In this document: piece by piece, positions 24,308 to 36,212 of the stretch
Position numbering within the stretch: position 1 is the first letter of the stretch
Layout: every line of letters starts with the position of its first letter
Assembly (NCBI GenBank): GCA_024760905.1
Contig: CM045732.1
Span: 54,226,996-54,290,995, forward strand
Length of the DNA: 64,000 nt
Direction of reading: 5' to 3'
From: Plotosus lineatus
Lineage: Eukaryota > Chordata > Actinopteri > Siluriformes > Plotosidae
Notes under the pieces: model-generated
Databases searched by the model: none
What the model saw: the letters and a program-made list of their open reading frames with translations, nothing else
Told to the model about the DNA's origin: nothing
Position numbers and translations under genes: made by a program

Positions 24308-25683
24308 CTTTGTAAGAAATAATTTTTGCATTTTTTTTATCTTACCTCAAGCTTATTCTTTATTTTTAGTATTTATTTGTGACTTGTCTGTTACCTGAAC
24401 AGCAATTTTCTATTGGGATCAACAGAAAGTATTCTCTTTACTTTCAAACACACTCTATTCTGAGTATTTTACATGCTAAAGTTTTGTACATGAACTAGCA
24501 CTACTACATTATAAACTACAGTACAAGCTGAATTCTTCTTCTTGTTTGTGCTAGCTATTGTGTGGTATCCTGTTAGTCTCGTATTTTGCAAGACTAATAT
24601 TTATCCTCCACGCACCAGAGACAATATATTTATGTATAGATATAATGTAATCAAAGTGTTTTAAATTAGCATATAATGAAAAATAAATAAATATGGAAAA
24701 AACTGTTCCTGCTAGCATAAACACAGTTAATATAAATTGTACAAAATTGAACTAAACCCTGTGGTGTGTACTGTGAAGTGTCATAGTGAGCATTAGTGGC
24801 AACATTAAGGAAGTGTAATGTAAAGTGTAAGCTTAGCACTAGTGCTAGCAGATGTGTGTTTGGGGAAGCTGTCGGGCTCCAGTGGAGTGCTGTGGGAGCT
24901 CGTGTTGTCAGCTGCATATCAGCGTGCTGTAAATAGCCCAAGGCTATGCTGTTTTATCGGCGGGTAGAGACCATGCGCTCCTCTCGCCAGCTGCCACTGC
25001 TCTTTTTAGAGCTGGGAATAAACGAGAGTGAGAAAGAAAAAGAGAGACGCTCCTCTGCCCCATCTGTGTAAACCTCATTTTCATAAAAAGGTGATCAGAT
25101 CGACTGGGGCATTGCATGCAATACTTTGTTTTTTTCAGCTCTTTCTTCTCTTGTGAGTAGGTCTCTGTTTTTACATTTGTTACTTACCCATCTTTCTCTT
25201 CCTCTGTCTCTCCTGCCTCATGCCTGTGCTTAGCAGGCCCTGTAGATTATCTGAATCAGTGGGGGACAATATGTAATTAACCCAGCTGACCTTAGTGCCT
25301 TAATTGTTGCCTGTTGGATGTCTGGACTCTGAATCTCCAGCAGTGATCTTCACAAAACGAGAATTTTTATCATACAAAATGCCTAATTATATTCATGTAA
25401 ACTGGGACGCATTAAAGAATCTGTGTTTGAATCTGTGTTTGAATCTGTGTTTGAAATTTCGTGTTATTAAAACAAATGTATCTTAATGTAATGACAGATT
25501 AATGAGTCCATCATACTTCAGGGTTTGTTCACTATTTGTATCTGAAATTGTTTGTTATTTCTTTATGCTTAATGCCCCTTAACAAGGCGTTACTTGTTCC
25601 TCTAGAGAAGAACCTGAGGTATCCTTCTTCTTTATCATCTTACACGCTATTCTTCCATTCTCTCTTCCTCTCTTTTTCTGTAG
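24303..25683. other. Intron just upstream of the PAS exon
   Basis: Unique sequence apart from the 12-bp minisatellite. Pyrimidine-rich patches lie at 25140-25230 and 25620-25680, the latter being the splice acceptor tract. Confidence 0.5.
25417..25452 (+). repeat. 12-bp minisatellite, three exact units
   Basis: gaatctgtgttt repeated three times exactly, about 230 bp upstream of the PAS exon acceptor. The NLCLNLCL translation is a repeat artefact. Confidence 0.95.
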
Positions 25684-25773
25684 TCCCTGGATGGATTCGT
25701 ATTTGCACTAAACAAGGAGGGGAGGTTTTTGTACATCTCAGAGACCGTGTCTATATACCTCGGCCTTTCACAG
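25684..25773 (+). CDS. npas3: PAS-A domain exon of an NPAS3-like (NPAS1/3 group) bHLH-PAS transcription factor
   Basis: Seen: a single open frame of exactly 30 codons lies between a pyrimidine-rich acceptor (…ctctttttctgtag, AG at 25682-25683) and a consensus donor (cag|gtgagtg, 25774 on). It begins [20 protein letters not shown] and ends SIYLGLSQ. Length is divisible by three and both boundaries are phase 0. Known: the SLDGFVFAL…[14 protein letters not shown] block is the start of the PAS-A fold in the neuronal PAS proteins NPAS1 and NPAS3, nuclear factors that dimerise with ARNT proteins and regulate neural genes; SIM and HIF proteins have related but clearly different versions. Inference: NPAS3 is preferred over NPAS1 because no second exon of the gene is visible in about 25 kb upstream or 38 kb downstream, which matches the giant introns of NPAS3. 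The bHLH exons (upstream) and the remaining PAS exons (downstream) lie outside the window. From memory of the human protein, differences are conservative (K for Q, R for K). NPAS1 remains possible. Confidence 0.85.
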
Positions 25774-26711
25774 GTGAGTGCATGTTAAAATTTCGTCTCC
25801 TTCTATGCATCTGAAATCCGATCCTGATAAATTAGTACTCATCTAACACCTTTCCTGTGCGATGGCCTAGTAGTTCATTTGCACTCTTCAGTGCTATATT
25901 CAGTGATATATTTTTTTTGTGCGGAGAATTTAATGTGGGATGCTTAATTCCATCTGCTTCTATTGGCTGGAAACTAGTAATGAATAATGAACGTGACTGG
26001 GATGGTATGTGTGGGTGACCTTGAGATTCCAGACGGCTCTGTCTAGTTTAGCTCCATCTTGAGAACTAGAAAGACTCAATTGATATTGGTTCAGGTCCTA
26101 TAGTTATTAAATAGAGTCCACTACAGACTAATTGAGTCAGCTCTAATTGTCTGTCAATAATATACCACAGACGTCCCAAGCATCAGACTGATTAAAAATA
26201 GTCTTTCTCATGTCTTTAGAACAATAGATGTGTTATAGAAGATTTGCCATGCAGGTGGTAAGAGTGCCATTAGTTTTAAAAAGCCAGAAATCGAAGAACA
26301 TGGTGCATATGGGTAGAACGAAGACAGCCTACTTTTTAGCAGATTAAAAGATTAAATCGATGAGTTATTTGCAGCTAAAGGAAGCTAAGGCAAATTCTAA
26401 TTTAATTCAGCATTAATTGATTGATGATTTTTATCAAATAATTGATTAGTTGTCCCCAAAGTTTGTGGAATTTGTTGTACTTATCTTTAATGTGGGTTTT
26501 ATCTGCAGTTGGGAGCTTGGCCTGCTGATAAAGGGCTTGTTAAGTCTTTAGTAGGAGTAGAGTTTATTATCTTACATGGCTAAGCTGATCCTGTGATTCT
26601 TCTCATCTTAATTGCCAGTAACTTTATAGCTTGTTAATCAGTTTTAGAGTGCAAAAAAGTGGGCATCCCAGTTCATTATTCTGCAATGGTAATTAGTATG
26701 GTTTCATTTCG

Positions 26712-26982
26712 TTTTCCAAGCTGTGTTATCATTTATTAGGGTCCTGGGGAGTCCAGAGCCAATCTCACCAGACCATCGCAGGGCCAACCCAGACACATAA
26801 CCATATACACTCGCACCTTGAGCCAGTCAAAATTATCCAATTAGCCTAATGTGCATGTGTTTGCATTGTGGGAGGAAAATGATGTGCTCACCCAGAAACA
26901 CCCTCACCAAGCCTGGAACTTAGTCCCAGGACCTTGTTACGGTGAGGTGGACGTACTTAAGGTACACCATCGTGCAACCCGA
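26712..26982 (-). mobile_element. H2-type SINE, diverged
   Basis: In + strand order: gttttccaagctgtgttatc, attagggtcctggggagtcc, gaccatcgcagggccaaccc, aattagcctaatgtgcatgt, gcattgtgggaggaaaatga, cagaaacaccctcaccaagc, ggaccttgttacggtgaggt. The order and orientation match the other H2 SINEs. The core around the 'gagaacatgcaaactcc' block is deleted. Confidence 0.72.
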
Positions 26983-27700
26983 TTACTATGGTTGATCTTT
27001 GTAAATTTGACTAGCTTCTGATTTTTTTTTTTTTTAGGTAGATTTACTCTGTGTTTTTATTTTTAGATCACGGATTATTATTAAATCAACTCATAAATTT
27101 TTAGCAACTTCTTCCAAAATTGAATAATGTTGCGGGTGTGTGTGTGTGTTTTCTGACTCGAAGAATATATCCTCATATTTCATCAAAGACCACAAAATAT
27201 ATGTATTTTATCGAGTATGCAGGTTCTTGGGATACTTATGTTATGACATGCCAGGAGATGTGAAGGTCACTCATATCTTTTACCACCGATGCATTGGCCC
27301 TGAGATTTTAAGAGCTAATGATGGACGTCATTATACATTCAAGACTTGAATCATCATTCAGCCGTTACATTGGGCCGCAGTCGATAGCATGACCTTTTAG
27401 CACCACTGCTCAATCATACCGGTGTTCAGACTTTCAGATCCAAGTTTTTATTCGTATGGAGAGACTAAGGCTTTCAGTAGCAGTAAAGGAGTGCTAATCT
27501 CTCAATCGCACCCATCCTCAGGTCTTTGATAGTAGATATAATGTATCCTCCCCTGTCTCCAGCACCAAAGAGACAGTGGTACCGGATGGTGCCACAATTA
27601 TATCTGAAAAAAAAATTCGCATCTTTTTCCAGAGATTTAAACCCTTGGTCAACTGCAGTTATGTGATAAAGAATAAAAGCATTAAATTGTAAGAGGGTGT

Positions 27701-27704
<4 letters not shown>

Positions 27705-27764
<60 letters not shown>

Positions 27765-27780
27765 TGTGTGTCTGTCTGTG
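27705..27780 (+). repeat. (TG)n(TCTG)n microsatellite
   Basis: About 58 bp of TG followed by tctgtgtgtctgtctgtg. The nearest long TG tract downstream of the PAS exon. Confidence 0.98.
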
Positions 27781-27959
27781 TATTTTGATAAGTAAAATAA
27801 AAGAAATAATTGTGATCATTTCTTTGAGATGCAAGCAAAGACGTTTTTCATACACCATCTTGTGAAAATTCGATCTCCCTCTCTTTTTCTTTTTTGGGGG
27901 TCCATGCACCCAGGAGAACATTTTCACAGCCTTTCCCCGCCTTTTTCCTCATGTACCTC

Positions 27960-28570
27960 CCCCGAGCTGAATGAAAGAGTGATGTGAAATTGCTTTTCAC
28001 TCTGTTTCTATTGACCACCTTGTGTTACATTAATGTGAGCAGACTGGAGCACAGAACAGGTTTTTACAGCAGGAACAAGCTTCTCTTCTTGTATTGCAGA
28101 CACTATTGTGATGCTGTACAACCTCAGCAGATGCCCTTAGCTATTTGATAATGCACACAGCGTGGTCGAACTGAAGGGAGTGGATGTGTTCTTGCTCTCT
28201 TATCACCGCTGTTTGTGACTCCACTTCCAGATTCCTCTGATAATGAGGCCCGTGTTTGACAGTAGGTGAATCACGGCAATTCCTACCCCTATTATTCACT
28301 CCACCAGATGGCCATTTAGCCATTTTTGTTGTGCTAATAGCCATGATCATTTCACTTCTGCATGTAAATAGGCATATGCTGCCAAATTCGTCTCGTGTCT
28401 TAGTTATTCTGTCCTCCGCCACTATTTGGCTTATGAGCAGGGTGATTAGTTCATTTCCAATAATTAATACGTGATGGATGGGTTGCAGTCTTTCTAGATT
28501 AGTCACCAGATTCGCAGTAGTGCCATTCAATAAGCCATCCCACAGCACAAATTGAGTGGCAGGAATATAA
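27960..28570. other. Candidate conserved non-coding element block
   Basis: About 600 bp without simple repeats or transposon similarity, of balanced composition. It includes ccagatggccatttagccat, ttgtgctaatagccatgatc and tccaataattaatacgtgat. Open frames of 135 codons (minus) and 72 codons (plus) overlap on opposite strands. Neither resembles a known family, and simultaneous openness on both strands with low TA content is common in non-coding elements. Regulatory role is inference only. Confidence 0.35.
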
Positions 28571-31500
28571 TCATGCCACTCGGGCTTTCTTTACGTGGTC
28601 TGTGAAGTAATAAGCATAGCGCATGGTCGCAGGGTGGATAAGGAGTTTGTATGACCTTGTTGCAGGGTCAGTGGAATCCCTGCAGTCACCCTGCGCAACT
28701 AATGTGGGGGTACAGCTTGTGACTGGGCAGCTGTCTGTTTTCTAAATGGAGATGTGTATGGTTGTTTCGTGTAACAGATGGCATTGCATGCCAACGCTGA
28801 TGGCTAGGAAAATAATAATTGCATTATTCCAGCCAAAAGAATATTAGCTTTTGGAAGGTGGCCATTATTCAGCCTGCACCCCTGCCAGTACAGCATATGC
28901 ACTCACATGGACTGGATATCCAAGGAAATTGATACATCTGGAATACACACAGCATCTGAGTTCTCATCTGCCATGGAGGCTTTCGATTTAACCCCTCGCG
29001 TGTATCTGGAAGCACGGCATCACTGTACACTCGGAGACATGTGAAGGCCGTGTGTAATCCACCATATGGTAGAGGAATTTGTCCTCTCTCAGTTGTCAGT
29101 CGTGTTTGGCGATGATGATGGGTTGGAAGAGCCCACAGCCAACCCCTCCTATGTGTTGGCAGAGATTCTCCTTCATGAGTGAAGGCTAATATTTTTTTTT
29201 TTTGAAGGGGGGGTTTCGGGGCAGTAGGCCTGCTTTCGAATCTACTGAGATAAAGCATAGGGTTTGCCTCCTGAGATACATCCAGCCATCCGGACACCCC
29301 CCACACCTTTTATTCCCCACCCACATCTGCCCCTCCCCTCTATTTCCCTCCCATCTCCGCCCCACTGCCCCCATGCAGCAACCCCTACACAGAGAGGAGG
29401 AATATTGAATATATTAGCATAACCATCTGCCTGAATGTCTGATCTCATCTTTGTGTGAGGATCAGCTCTGCATCCTCCTTTATCCCATCCCTCATTCTTC
29501 CACACTTTACACCCTGCTCTGCCGCGGCATTAGCCTCTTCTGCTATCTGTCTGACACCAAGCCATTTTGCAAAGTACTTTTAGCCCTAATCAAATAATTG
29601 AATCAGTTGTGGGTATTTTATTGTTTGTGTATTTGTTAATTGTATTTTCCTTCCATGGAAAAAGGCAAAATGAATAGAAAATGTGGAAACTGTATGTTCC
29701 AAAGAAAATCTGTTTTTATTGATTAAAGTTAAAACCAAAGATATAATAATGTGAATCAAATATTATGATTTACAGTATTCCCAGTGTGGTTTTGTAATAC
29801 AAGTATGTGCGTGACAATGTAGGTTTAATAAAATGTAAATTTCCAACAGCTGGAATCTTTTTATGCTTGTTATCCGTAGCTAAACACCATTCTGATAGGA
29901 ATATTTGTGTTTTGGTTTCATGTCTTTTTGTTTTGCTTTTTTCTTTTTTTTTTTTTTTTGCACTCTTGGACTTTTTCGAAACACTCTAGGCTATTCCTTC
30001 TGGCTATTCTAACAGCTCATCAACGCAGAATATCAAAACAGTGCTAAATGGATAATAAGTACTCTTTTATTTATGACGCTGTGGCAGCTGAGGGTCAGTA
30101 TCCGTATGCAGATGTGTAGAGTAGTGCAGGGAAACAGGGCCGAGAGGGGTCATATTTAATTGAGCCGCCTTGAATTTCTTCCTGCTCTCCCCCCACACAC
30201 ATACACACACAGATAGTGACCCCACAACCCTTAACTTGGCATGAGCTTGAGATCAGGATTAGGTAAGCATAGCGAGAGAAAAATGTAAATATAACAGGTG
30301 TGCGAAAGAAGAGAGAAGAGTGAAGTTGTGTGAGAGGAGGGTAGATTTGAGAGTGCACATGCTGTGTTAGAGCTGAAGGAATCCTGCAGCTATTTTAATA
30401 AATGTGTTGTTCATTTTGTTAAGAACATAATGCAATAGGAGTTGGCGATCAGATGTGGTTTTTTTTTTTTTAAACAAATTTATATAATTTGAAATGGAAA
30501 GCTCCTCTGAATTTTTAGAAGAATTTTGAAGCTCTAATTCGTTGCTGTTTCACATTACCTCAACTGCTGTAAAGAAAACCTTGAGTAAACCAAAATGTCA
30601 TTTGTTACTGACATCTACCTTAATGCTTATTGCTGACATTGAAAAATATCCACAGTGCTGGAGGGTCGAAATGCATAAATCTGGTACAGATGTATGATTT
30701 ATAAGACACTGAATTTTATTTAGGATTTAATTCCCAGAAGGAGGATAGAAAATATCGGTAATTAGCTATAAAGGTTAAAAACCACTCTCTATGCATTTCG
30801 CTTATGCTTTTTTTTTTTTCCCCCATGCATTTGTCATTATTGGTCAATACTGAAGGCTGGAACAATCTTTTTTCCCCCCTGCTGCTTCTTCAGCAATGAG
30901 TACAGACTCTGTATCTGTAATCCAGTCTCCCAGGTGAGACGAGCCATAGAGAAGAGGGACCGGTTTCTCAGCCTTCACCACTCACTGTCTTTACCAGGCA
31001 CATGACTAAAAACATTATCAGTTCACAACATTTAAACTGATAAATGCTCCAACCCAAAGACTACAAGGGCACTTTGAAAAGCAAATAGCGATCTGGCGAA
31101 GAAATTGATTTTTTTCCCCCCTCAAAATGGCTGCATGATGCATCATTTGACTGTGCTGTGTCCAAGTGCTTGACAGAGATAATCTCAGCAATCCCTTGGG
31201 TGACCTTATCGTTCCTGGCATTGCAGGTCTGTCTGCGTGCCCGTCTTTGTGCACGTCAAGGTTTCGCAGGGCAATGTTCTTCTGGGAGCTGAAGTTCCCA
31301 GCTTCTTCAATTCGCTATCATGTCAAAAATGAAAAGATTAAAAAAAATAACTGTCATAAATCTCAAAGTCAAAAGAAGTTGTTAATAATTGGCTTAATGT
31401 AAATTAGAGGCAGATCAGCAGCACAGTGGAAAGCCTGTCATGGTTTTTGAGTAAGTCTAGACAGTATTCAGGCCTAAATAACTCTGAGTGAAGATACAGA

Positions 31501-32219
31501 GGTGATGTTTATTAACCTTCTCAGTTGAAACGTTCTGAGTTGGGATCGGCTTCTTCTTTTCAGATAGTTCTTAGATAATTCTATAATATGGACAAGGAGA
31601 CACTGATTCAAGGTCAGTCCTGTATCTCAAAAGAGTAAAAGAGGAAAGACGGATAGGTTCAGAAGAATGGAAGAAAGGCAGGCCGTCTGGGGAAACAAGG
31701 CGACTGCTGAAACTCGTGAGCAGATGGGTTGGCAGTACATTGTCAAAGTCATTGAACTTTTGAGATAATTGTCTCTTTTTGGCTTTTGTACAAAATCCTT
31801 TGTTTAACAGATTGTTCTTTTTTTTCCATCTTGAGCCACAAATACTCACAGGCGCATAATCAATATGGGTAAATAATTTATTGAAGGGGACATGCCATAC
31901 ACTTTTCAATTTCAATTTTATATTATTCCCTGAGATTCTTTTGTAAAGTTTGCACTTTTATATTGAAATTTTATATTGAAAAAAGTCTTTGTTGTTTTTT
32001 TTCTCACACTGGTATATCATAGTTTTAAAACCCTATGCAGTGAAACAAGCTGAAATGCGCTTTTAAATATTAATGATTGAAAACGCTTGCCACTGACTGG
32101 CGAGCATGTTCAAATGAGAACTCTCTCAACCATATCCACACCCACAGTTGATTTGCTTTGGTCCTCACATTGCTGTTTTCATCATCTCCAGATGTTCATG
32201 TAACATTCATTCATTTGAA
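28571..32219. other. Unique intronic sequence
   Basis: Contains a pyrimidine-rich tract (29285-29375), poly-T runs and no recognised transposon. The open frames at 28869-29306 and 31571-31915 have no recognisable domains. Confidence 0.45.
29285..29375 (+). other. Pyrimidine-rich tract (C/T)
   Basis: About 90 bp is strongly pyrimidine-rich on the + strand (ccacccccc-type runs, ttccctcccatctccgcccc). It is not a clean repeat, and a chance open frame crosses it. It may form a triplex-prone region; no coding signal was seen. Confidence 0.6.
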
Positions 32220-32578
32220 ACATTCATTCATTTACTGAACTGCTTAATTCTACTAGGGTTGTGGGGATGCTGGAGCCTATTTCAGTTGACTCTGGATAAG
32301 GGCAGGTTGCACCCTGAACAGCTCACCAGTCTACTGCATGGCCAAAACACACACACAAGTTCACACTGTCACTTAGGAGTAGTTTGGAATAGCTAATTAG
32401 CCTTATGTGCATGTCTTTTCATTGTGGGAGGAAACTGGTATACCCAGAGGAAACACAAACAAGCACAGGGAGAACATCCAAATGCCACACAAACCCTCTC
32501 AAGCCCAGGACTCGAATCTAGGACCTTCTTACTGTGAGACAGGACAGGCTAACTGCTATGCTCTCGAGCCATCAAACC
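32220..32578 (-). mobile_element. H2-type SINE abutting the L2 LINE
   Basis: In + strand order: cattcattcatttactgaac, ctactagggttgtggggatg, gggcaggttgcaccctgaac, agctaattagccttatgtgc, cattgtgggaggaaactgg, gagaacatccaaatgccaca, ggaccttcttactgtgagac. It ends almost exactly where the L2 sequence starts, so it may mark the L2 truncation point. Confidence 0.8.
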
Positions 32579-32580
32579 GA

Positions 32581-35052
32581 TACAAAATCCAAGAAGACTT
32601 GTTGTTCTGCTCTTTGACTCTCAGAGGTGCTCCAAAGCAGTCATGGACAACTCAGAGCAGCTGAGAGAAAGTGGAAGAAATCTCAACTTGAATCAGATCT
32701 GGTGTCCTACCATGTTCTTCAATCCACATTTTCATCTGATGAGACTTCTACTAAGATGGCCTTCTATAAGAAAAAGTTGGACAATGCTGCACAAGACCCA
32801 CACAAACTCCAGAACATCTTTTCATTTTTACTCAATCCATCTGCTCACCTTGTACTATCCTCCCTGACCTCTGAAGATTTTGCTGACTTATTTGATGGGA
32901 AGATTAAACAAATCTGTGAGACATTTACTCCCAGCCCAACTCCTACACTACATGGGGTCGATTCCACCTCCCCTTCCCTTGCATAGTTTTACAAACTGAC
33001 AAATGAAGACACCCAGCAAGTCATTTCATCCATCATGTAATCCTACCACCTGCTCACTGGATCCAATTCCTTCCACAATACTTCAGACTATCTCTCAAGA
33101 CCATCTTCCATTTACATTCACTATCATCAATAACTCCATATCATCTGGTCATGTACGAACAGCGTTCAAAAGTGCCTGGGTTCTTCTTCCCTTTCTAGAT
33201 CCATCAGACATCAGCAACTACACCAGACCAGAATCACTTCTTTATTTCCTTTCTAAAATTCTTGAAGGCACTATTTATAGCCAAATGTCTTCCTATCTTT
33301 TGCAGAATAACCTCCTTTACCCTAATCTGGTTTCAAAGCAGCACATTCCACAAAGACTGGACACTTGGCTGTTACAGAGAAGCTACATTCTGCAAGATCA
33401 GCCAAGATGTCATCACTCATCATCTTGTTCGACCTTTCAGCAGCATGTGATATGGTCAACCACAAGACTCTCTTGTCCATTCACAGGATTCTAGAAATTT
33501 GTGGTGCCGCATGGCAGCAGTTTGCTTCCTACCTTTAAGGTTGATCATATGAGGTTACATGGAACCTCCACGCCGACTATTCAAAGGTGTTCCCCAGGGC
33601 TCAGTTCTTGGTCCTCGACTGTTCTCTTTTTATACTAAGTCCCTTGGTGATGTCATATCTTCACATGAGCTCTCATACCATTGCTATGCAGATGATATTC
33701 AACTTCATTCATTCATTTTCTGAACTGCTTAATCCTAATTAGGGTAATGGAAAGGCTAGTGCCCCTCTCAGCTGACTCTGGGTAAGGGCAGAGTACACCC
33801 TGGACAGCTGACGGCTATGCACCCTACTCTTGACGAAAGTCAGCAATGGTTCTTTTACGTTCCTCTCACCTTAGACTATGAGACACATGGCCGGCCTTTG
33901 ATAACTCAGCTGCAATGAGGGACAGTGACAACCCATTGAGAGTGGGGCTTGAACCCCCAACCTTGGGATCAGCGATCCAGCACCTTACCACTAGGCCACC
34001 ACTGCTGACATTCAACTTGTTCTTTCTTTTCCTGCCTCAAACACTGATGATTCTGCCCAGATCTCTGCATGTCTGGCAAGTATAGCCTCATGGATGGCAG
34101 CTCACCAGCTGAAGCTTAATCCCAGCAAGACTGAATTGCTGTTCATCCCAGCTAACTCATTCCCACATCAAGATCTTGCAGTCCGCTTAGACAATGCTGT
34201 GATCTCTCTTTCAGGCACTGCACGAAGTCTTGGAGTCACCATGAACAATTGCCCATTCTTCTCTTCTCATATCACTAATCTTTCTCGATCATGTCGATTT
34301 CTTCTCTTTATCATCCGAAGGATTCATCAATTTCTTTCCCGTAAGGCCATTCAGATACTTGTTCCAATCCCTTGTCATATCAAGACTAGATTACTACAAC
34401 TCACTCTTGGCAGCTCTACCTTCGAGTGCTACTTGACCTCCGCAAATGATCTAGAGTGCAGCTGCACGGCTTGTTTTCAACCTCCCCAAATTTTTCCACA
34501 CCACACCACTGACTGCTATGGTCTCTCTACTGGCATCCTGTAGCTGCTCGCACTTAATTTAAAACACTAAGGCTTGCCTACAAAGCCAAAAATGGACCTG
34601 CACTTTCCTACCTCAAAGCACTTACCACACCTCGCACTGCATCATGTTATCTCAGATTCTCTAGCACTGCTAGACTGATCCCTCCCTCTACCAAGCGATA
34701 AGGGAAACATGCATCTAAACTCTTCTCTGTTCTGGCTCCAATGGGGTCGAATGAACATCCACTTGGACATCCTGGACATCCAGACAGCTGAGTCACTGGT
34801 TATCTTTAAACAATGGCTGAAAACTTACCTATATCAGTAGTACTTAGATTCACAGTATGCTATATACAACACACACCGCAAAAAAAAAACCCACAAAAAA
34901 AAACAACACCAACCAACTAAGTTTGACTGATAGTCTGCTTATTTTGTATTCTAACAAACCTATATAATGATATATTCACTGATGGTGACTTTAAAGCACT
35001 TCAGTAGGTCGCTCTGGATAAGAGCGTCTGCTAAATGCTGTAAATGTAAATA
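32581..35052 (+). mobile_element. L2-type LINE (ORF2 RT region and 3' UTR), frameshifted, interrupted by a SINE
   Basis: Translating the + strand in shifting frames gives the fish L2 ORF2: a pre-RT region at about 32640-32990 (SQLESDLVSYHVLQSTFSS…, LTSEDFADLFDGKIKQICET), RT blocks at 33003-33490 (LDPIPSTILQTIS, FLSKILEGTIYSQMSSYLL), [14 protein letters not shown] sequence near 33590, and the YADD catalytic codons at 33685-33696. After the SINE insert (33706-34006) the frame continues with the thumb (MAAHQLKLNPSKTELLFIPA, 34094 on). It ends with a C-terminal tract to about 34850 and the diagnostic L2 3' tail at 35005-35050 (gctctggataagagcgtctg, ctaaatgctgtaaatgtaaa). Stops and frameshifts make it non-functional. 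Endonuclease sequence is absent (5' truncation). Confidence 0.88.
33706..34006 (-). mobile_element. tRNA-derived SINE (head H1 + tail T2) inserted in the L2 LINE
   Basis: Reading the minus strand from 34006, a tRNA-like head has an A box (tggcctagtgg) and a B-box-like element (gggttcaagccc). It is followed by a body shared with the other H1 SINEs (gttatcaaaggccggccatg) and then by tail T2 ending in cagaaaatgaatgaatg. The element is flanked by an imperfect 12-bp target-site duplication, gatattcaactt (33694-33705) and gacattcaactt (34007-34018). It separates the LINE's YADD codons from the downstream thumb. Confidence 0.85.
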
Positions 35053-35856
35053 TTCCCAGAAGTACTGTATAATGTTTACCTAGCACATCCTTAACATCGG
35101 GCAAGATGCTTAACCATGGTAATCCATATAAGCAACATTTAACTGGATGAAGTAGTAAAAAAAAACAACCTTTCCACTAATGTTAGGTCTCACCTCAATG
35201 CATTATGGCTTGCAGATTTATAAAAAGCACACATCAAGTTTTACTAATGGTTCTCAAATTTGTACTTGACATTAACATTCTTGGTACTGCTCCTTCTTCT
35301 TGATTCAGATTTCTGTGGTTGGTCGTGTATAATAAGGGGTGGTACCATAAATATGAGATAAAATTCTGAATAAGAAGCATGTCCTTTTAGAACTGTCCTG
35401 TTCTCTCTGTCTGCTTTCTTCTTATAGTCATTACAAACTAGAAATGTAACCGTTCACTTTGATAGGTCCACTGTGCCAATGAATCACTTTGGCATGTATC
35501 AAAATGAAGAACAACAACAATAAGTTTTCCTTATTATTGTTGTGCACCAAAGGTGAGGTGGGTGTTGCTGAATGGTTCTGCATAGATGGAATGTCAAGGG
35601 GACTATTTAATAAAGTGGCATTCACCGACTGAGGCACATAACTATTTTAGTATAAACTATACAGTCAAAAATGCACACAAAAATGAGATTTCTAGTTTAT
35701 ATTTACATATTTTAAGCATATCACTGAGGCAGGTCACATCAGCCATTTGCTTCGAATCAATGTCATTCAGTCTACTGATCACAAAACATAAATAAAGAAA
35801 TTATTGTTAAACCATATTTCCTAAAGGTGGTGTTAGTATATACTGTAATAGAAATA

Positions 35857-36212
35857 TCCATTCAGTTTCTGAACCACTTAATCCTAATTAGAATCACAGG
35901 GCAGCTGGCACCCATCTCAACCAACTCTGGACAAAGGCTGGGTACACCCTGGACAGCTCGCCAGGCCATCGCAGGGCCAACACTTAAACAACTATTCATA
36001 CTCGCTCTCAACCAAAGGTCAATTTGGAACAGCCATCAACTTACTGTGCATGTTTTTGGACTCTAGGGGGAAAAAACAGAATATCCAGAGGAAACTCACA
36101 CAAGCCCTAGGAGAACAGCAAACTCTGCACAGAAATGCCCAAGCGGGGAATCAAACCCAGACCTTCTTGCTGTAAGGCGGTCATGCTAACCACTACAACA
36201 CCGTGTCAGCCG
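35857..36212 (-). mobile_element. H2-type SINE with 10-bp TSD
   Basis: In + strand order it has T2 (gtttctgaaccacttaatcc … gcaccctggacagctcgcc-like block, gccatcgcagggccaacac), the middle (caatttggaacagccatcaa), the core and the tRNA-like head (gaatcaaacccagaccttct, gctaaccactacaacaccgt). It is bounded by aatagaaata at 35847-35856 and 36213-36222. Confidence 0.82.

Larger units (their letters stand above)
1..25683 (+). other. npas3: Upstream intron of the NPAS3-like gene (partial)
   Basis: Everything from the window start to the acceptor at 25682-25683 is interpreted as one intron on the + strand. I looked for the preceding bHLH and linker exons and found no open segment resembling them with splice sites. 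The apparent ORFs are microsatellite translations or pieces of transposons. The 3' end has a long C/T-rich tract from about 25621 to 25680. This is inference from the single downstream exon; an unrecognised short exon or an unrelated nested gene cannot be excluded. Confidence 0.6.

Noticed and set aside
25304..25486. Open frame with NLCLNLCLNLCL upstream of the PAS exon
   Set aside because: Caused by three exact copies of a 12-bp minisatellite.
28141..28548. 135-codon open frame on the minus strand
   Set aside because: No recognised domain, overlapped by an open frame on the other strand, and no convincing splice or promoter context. More likely a non-coding element with few stop codons.
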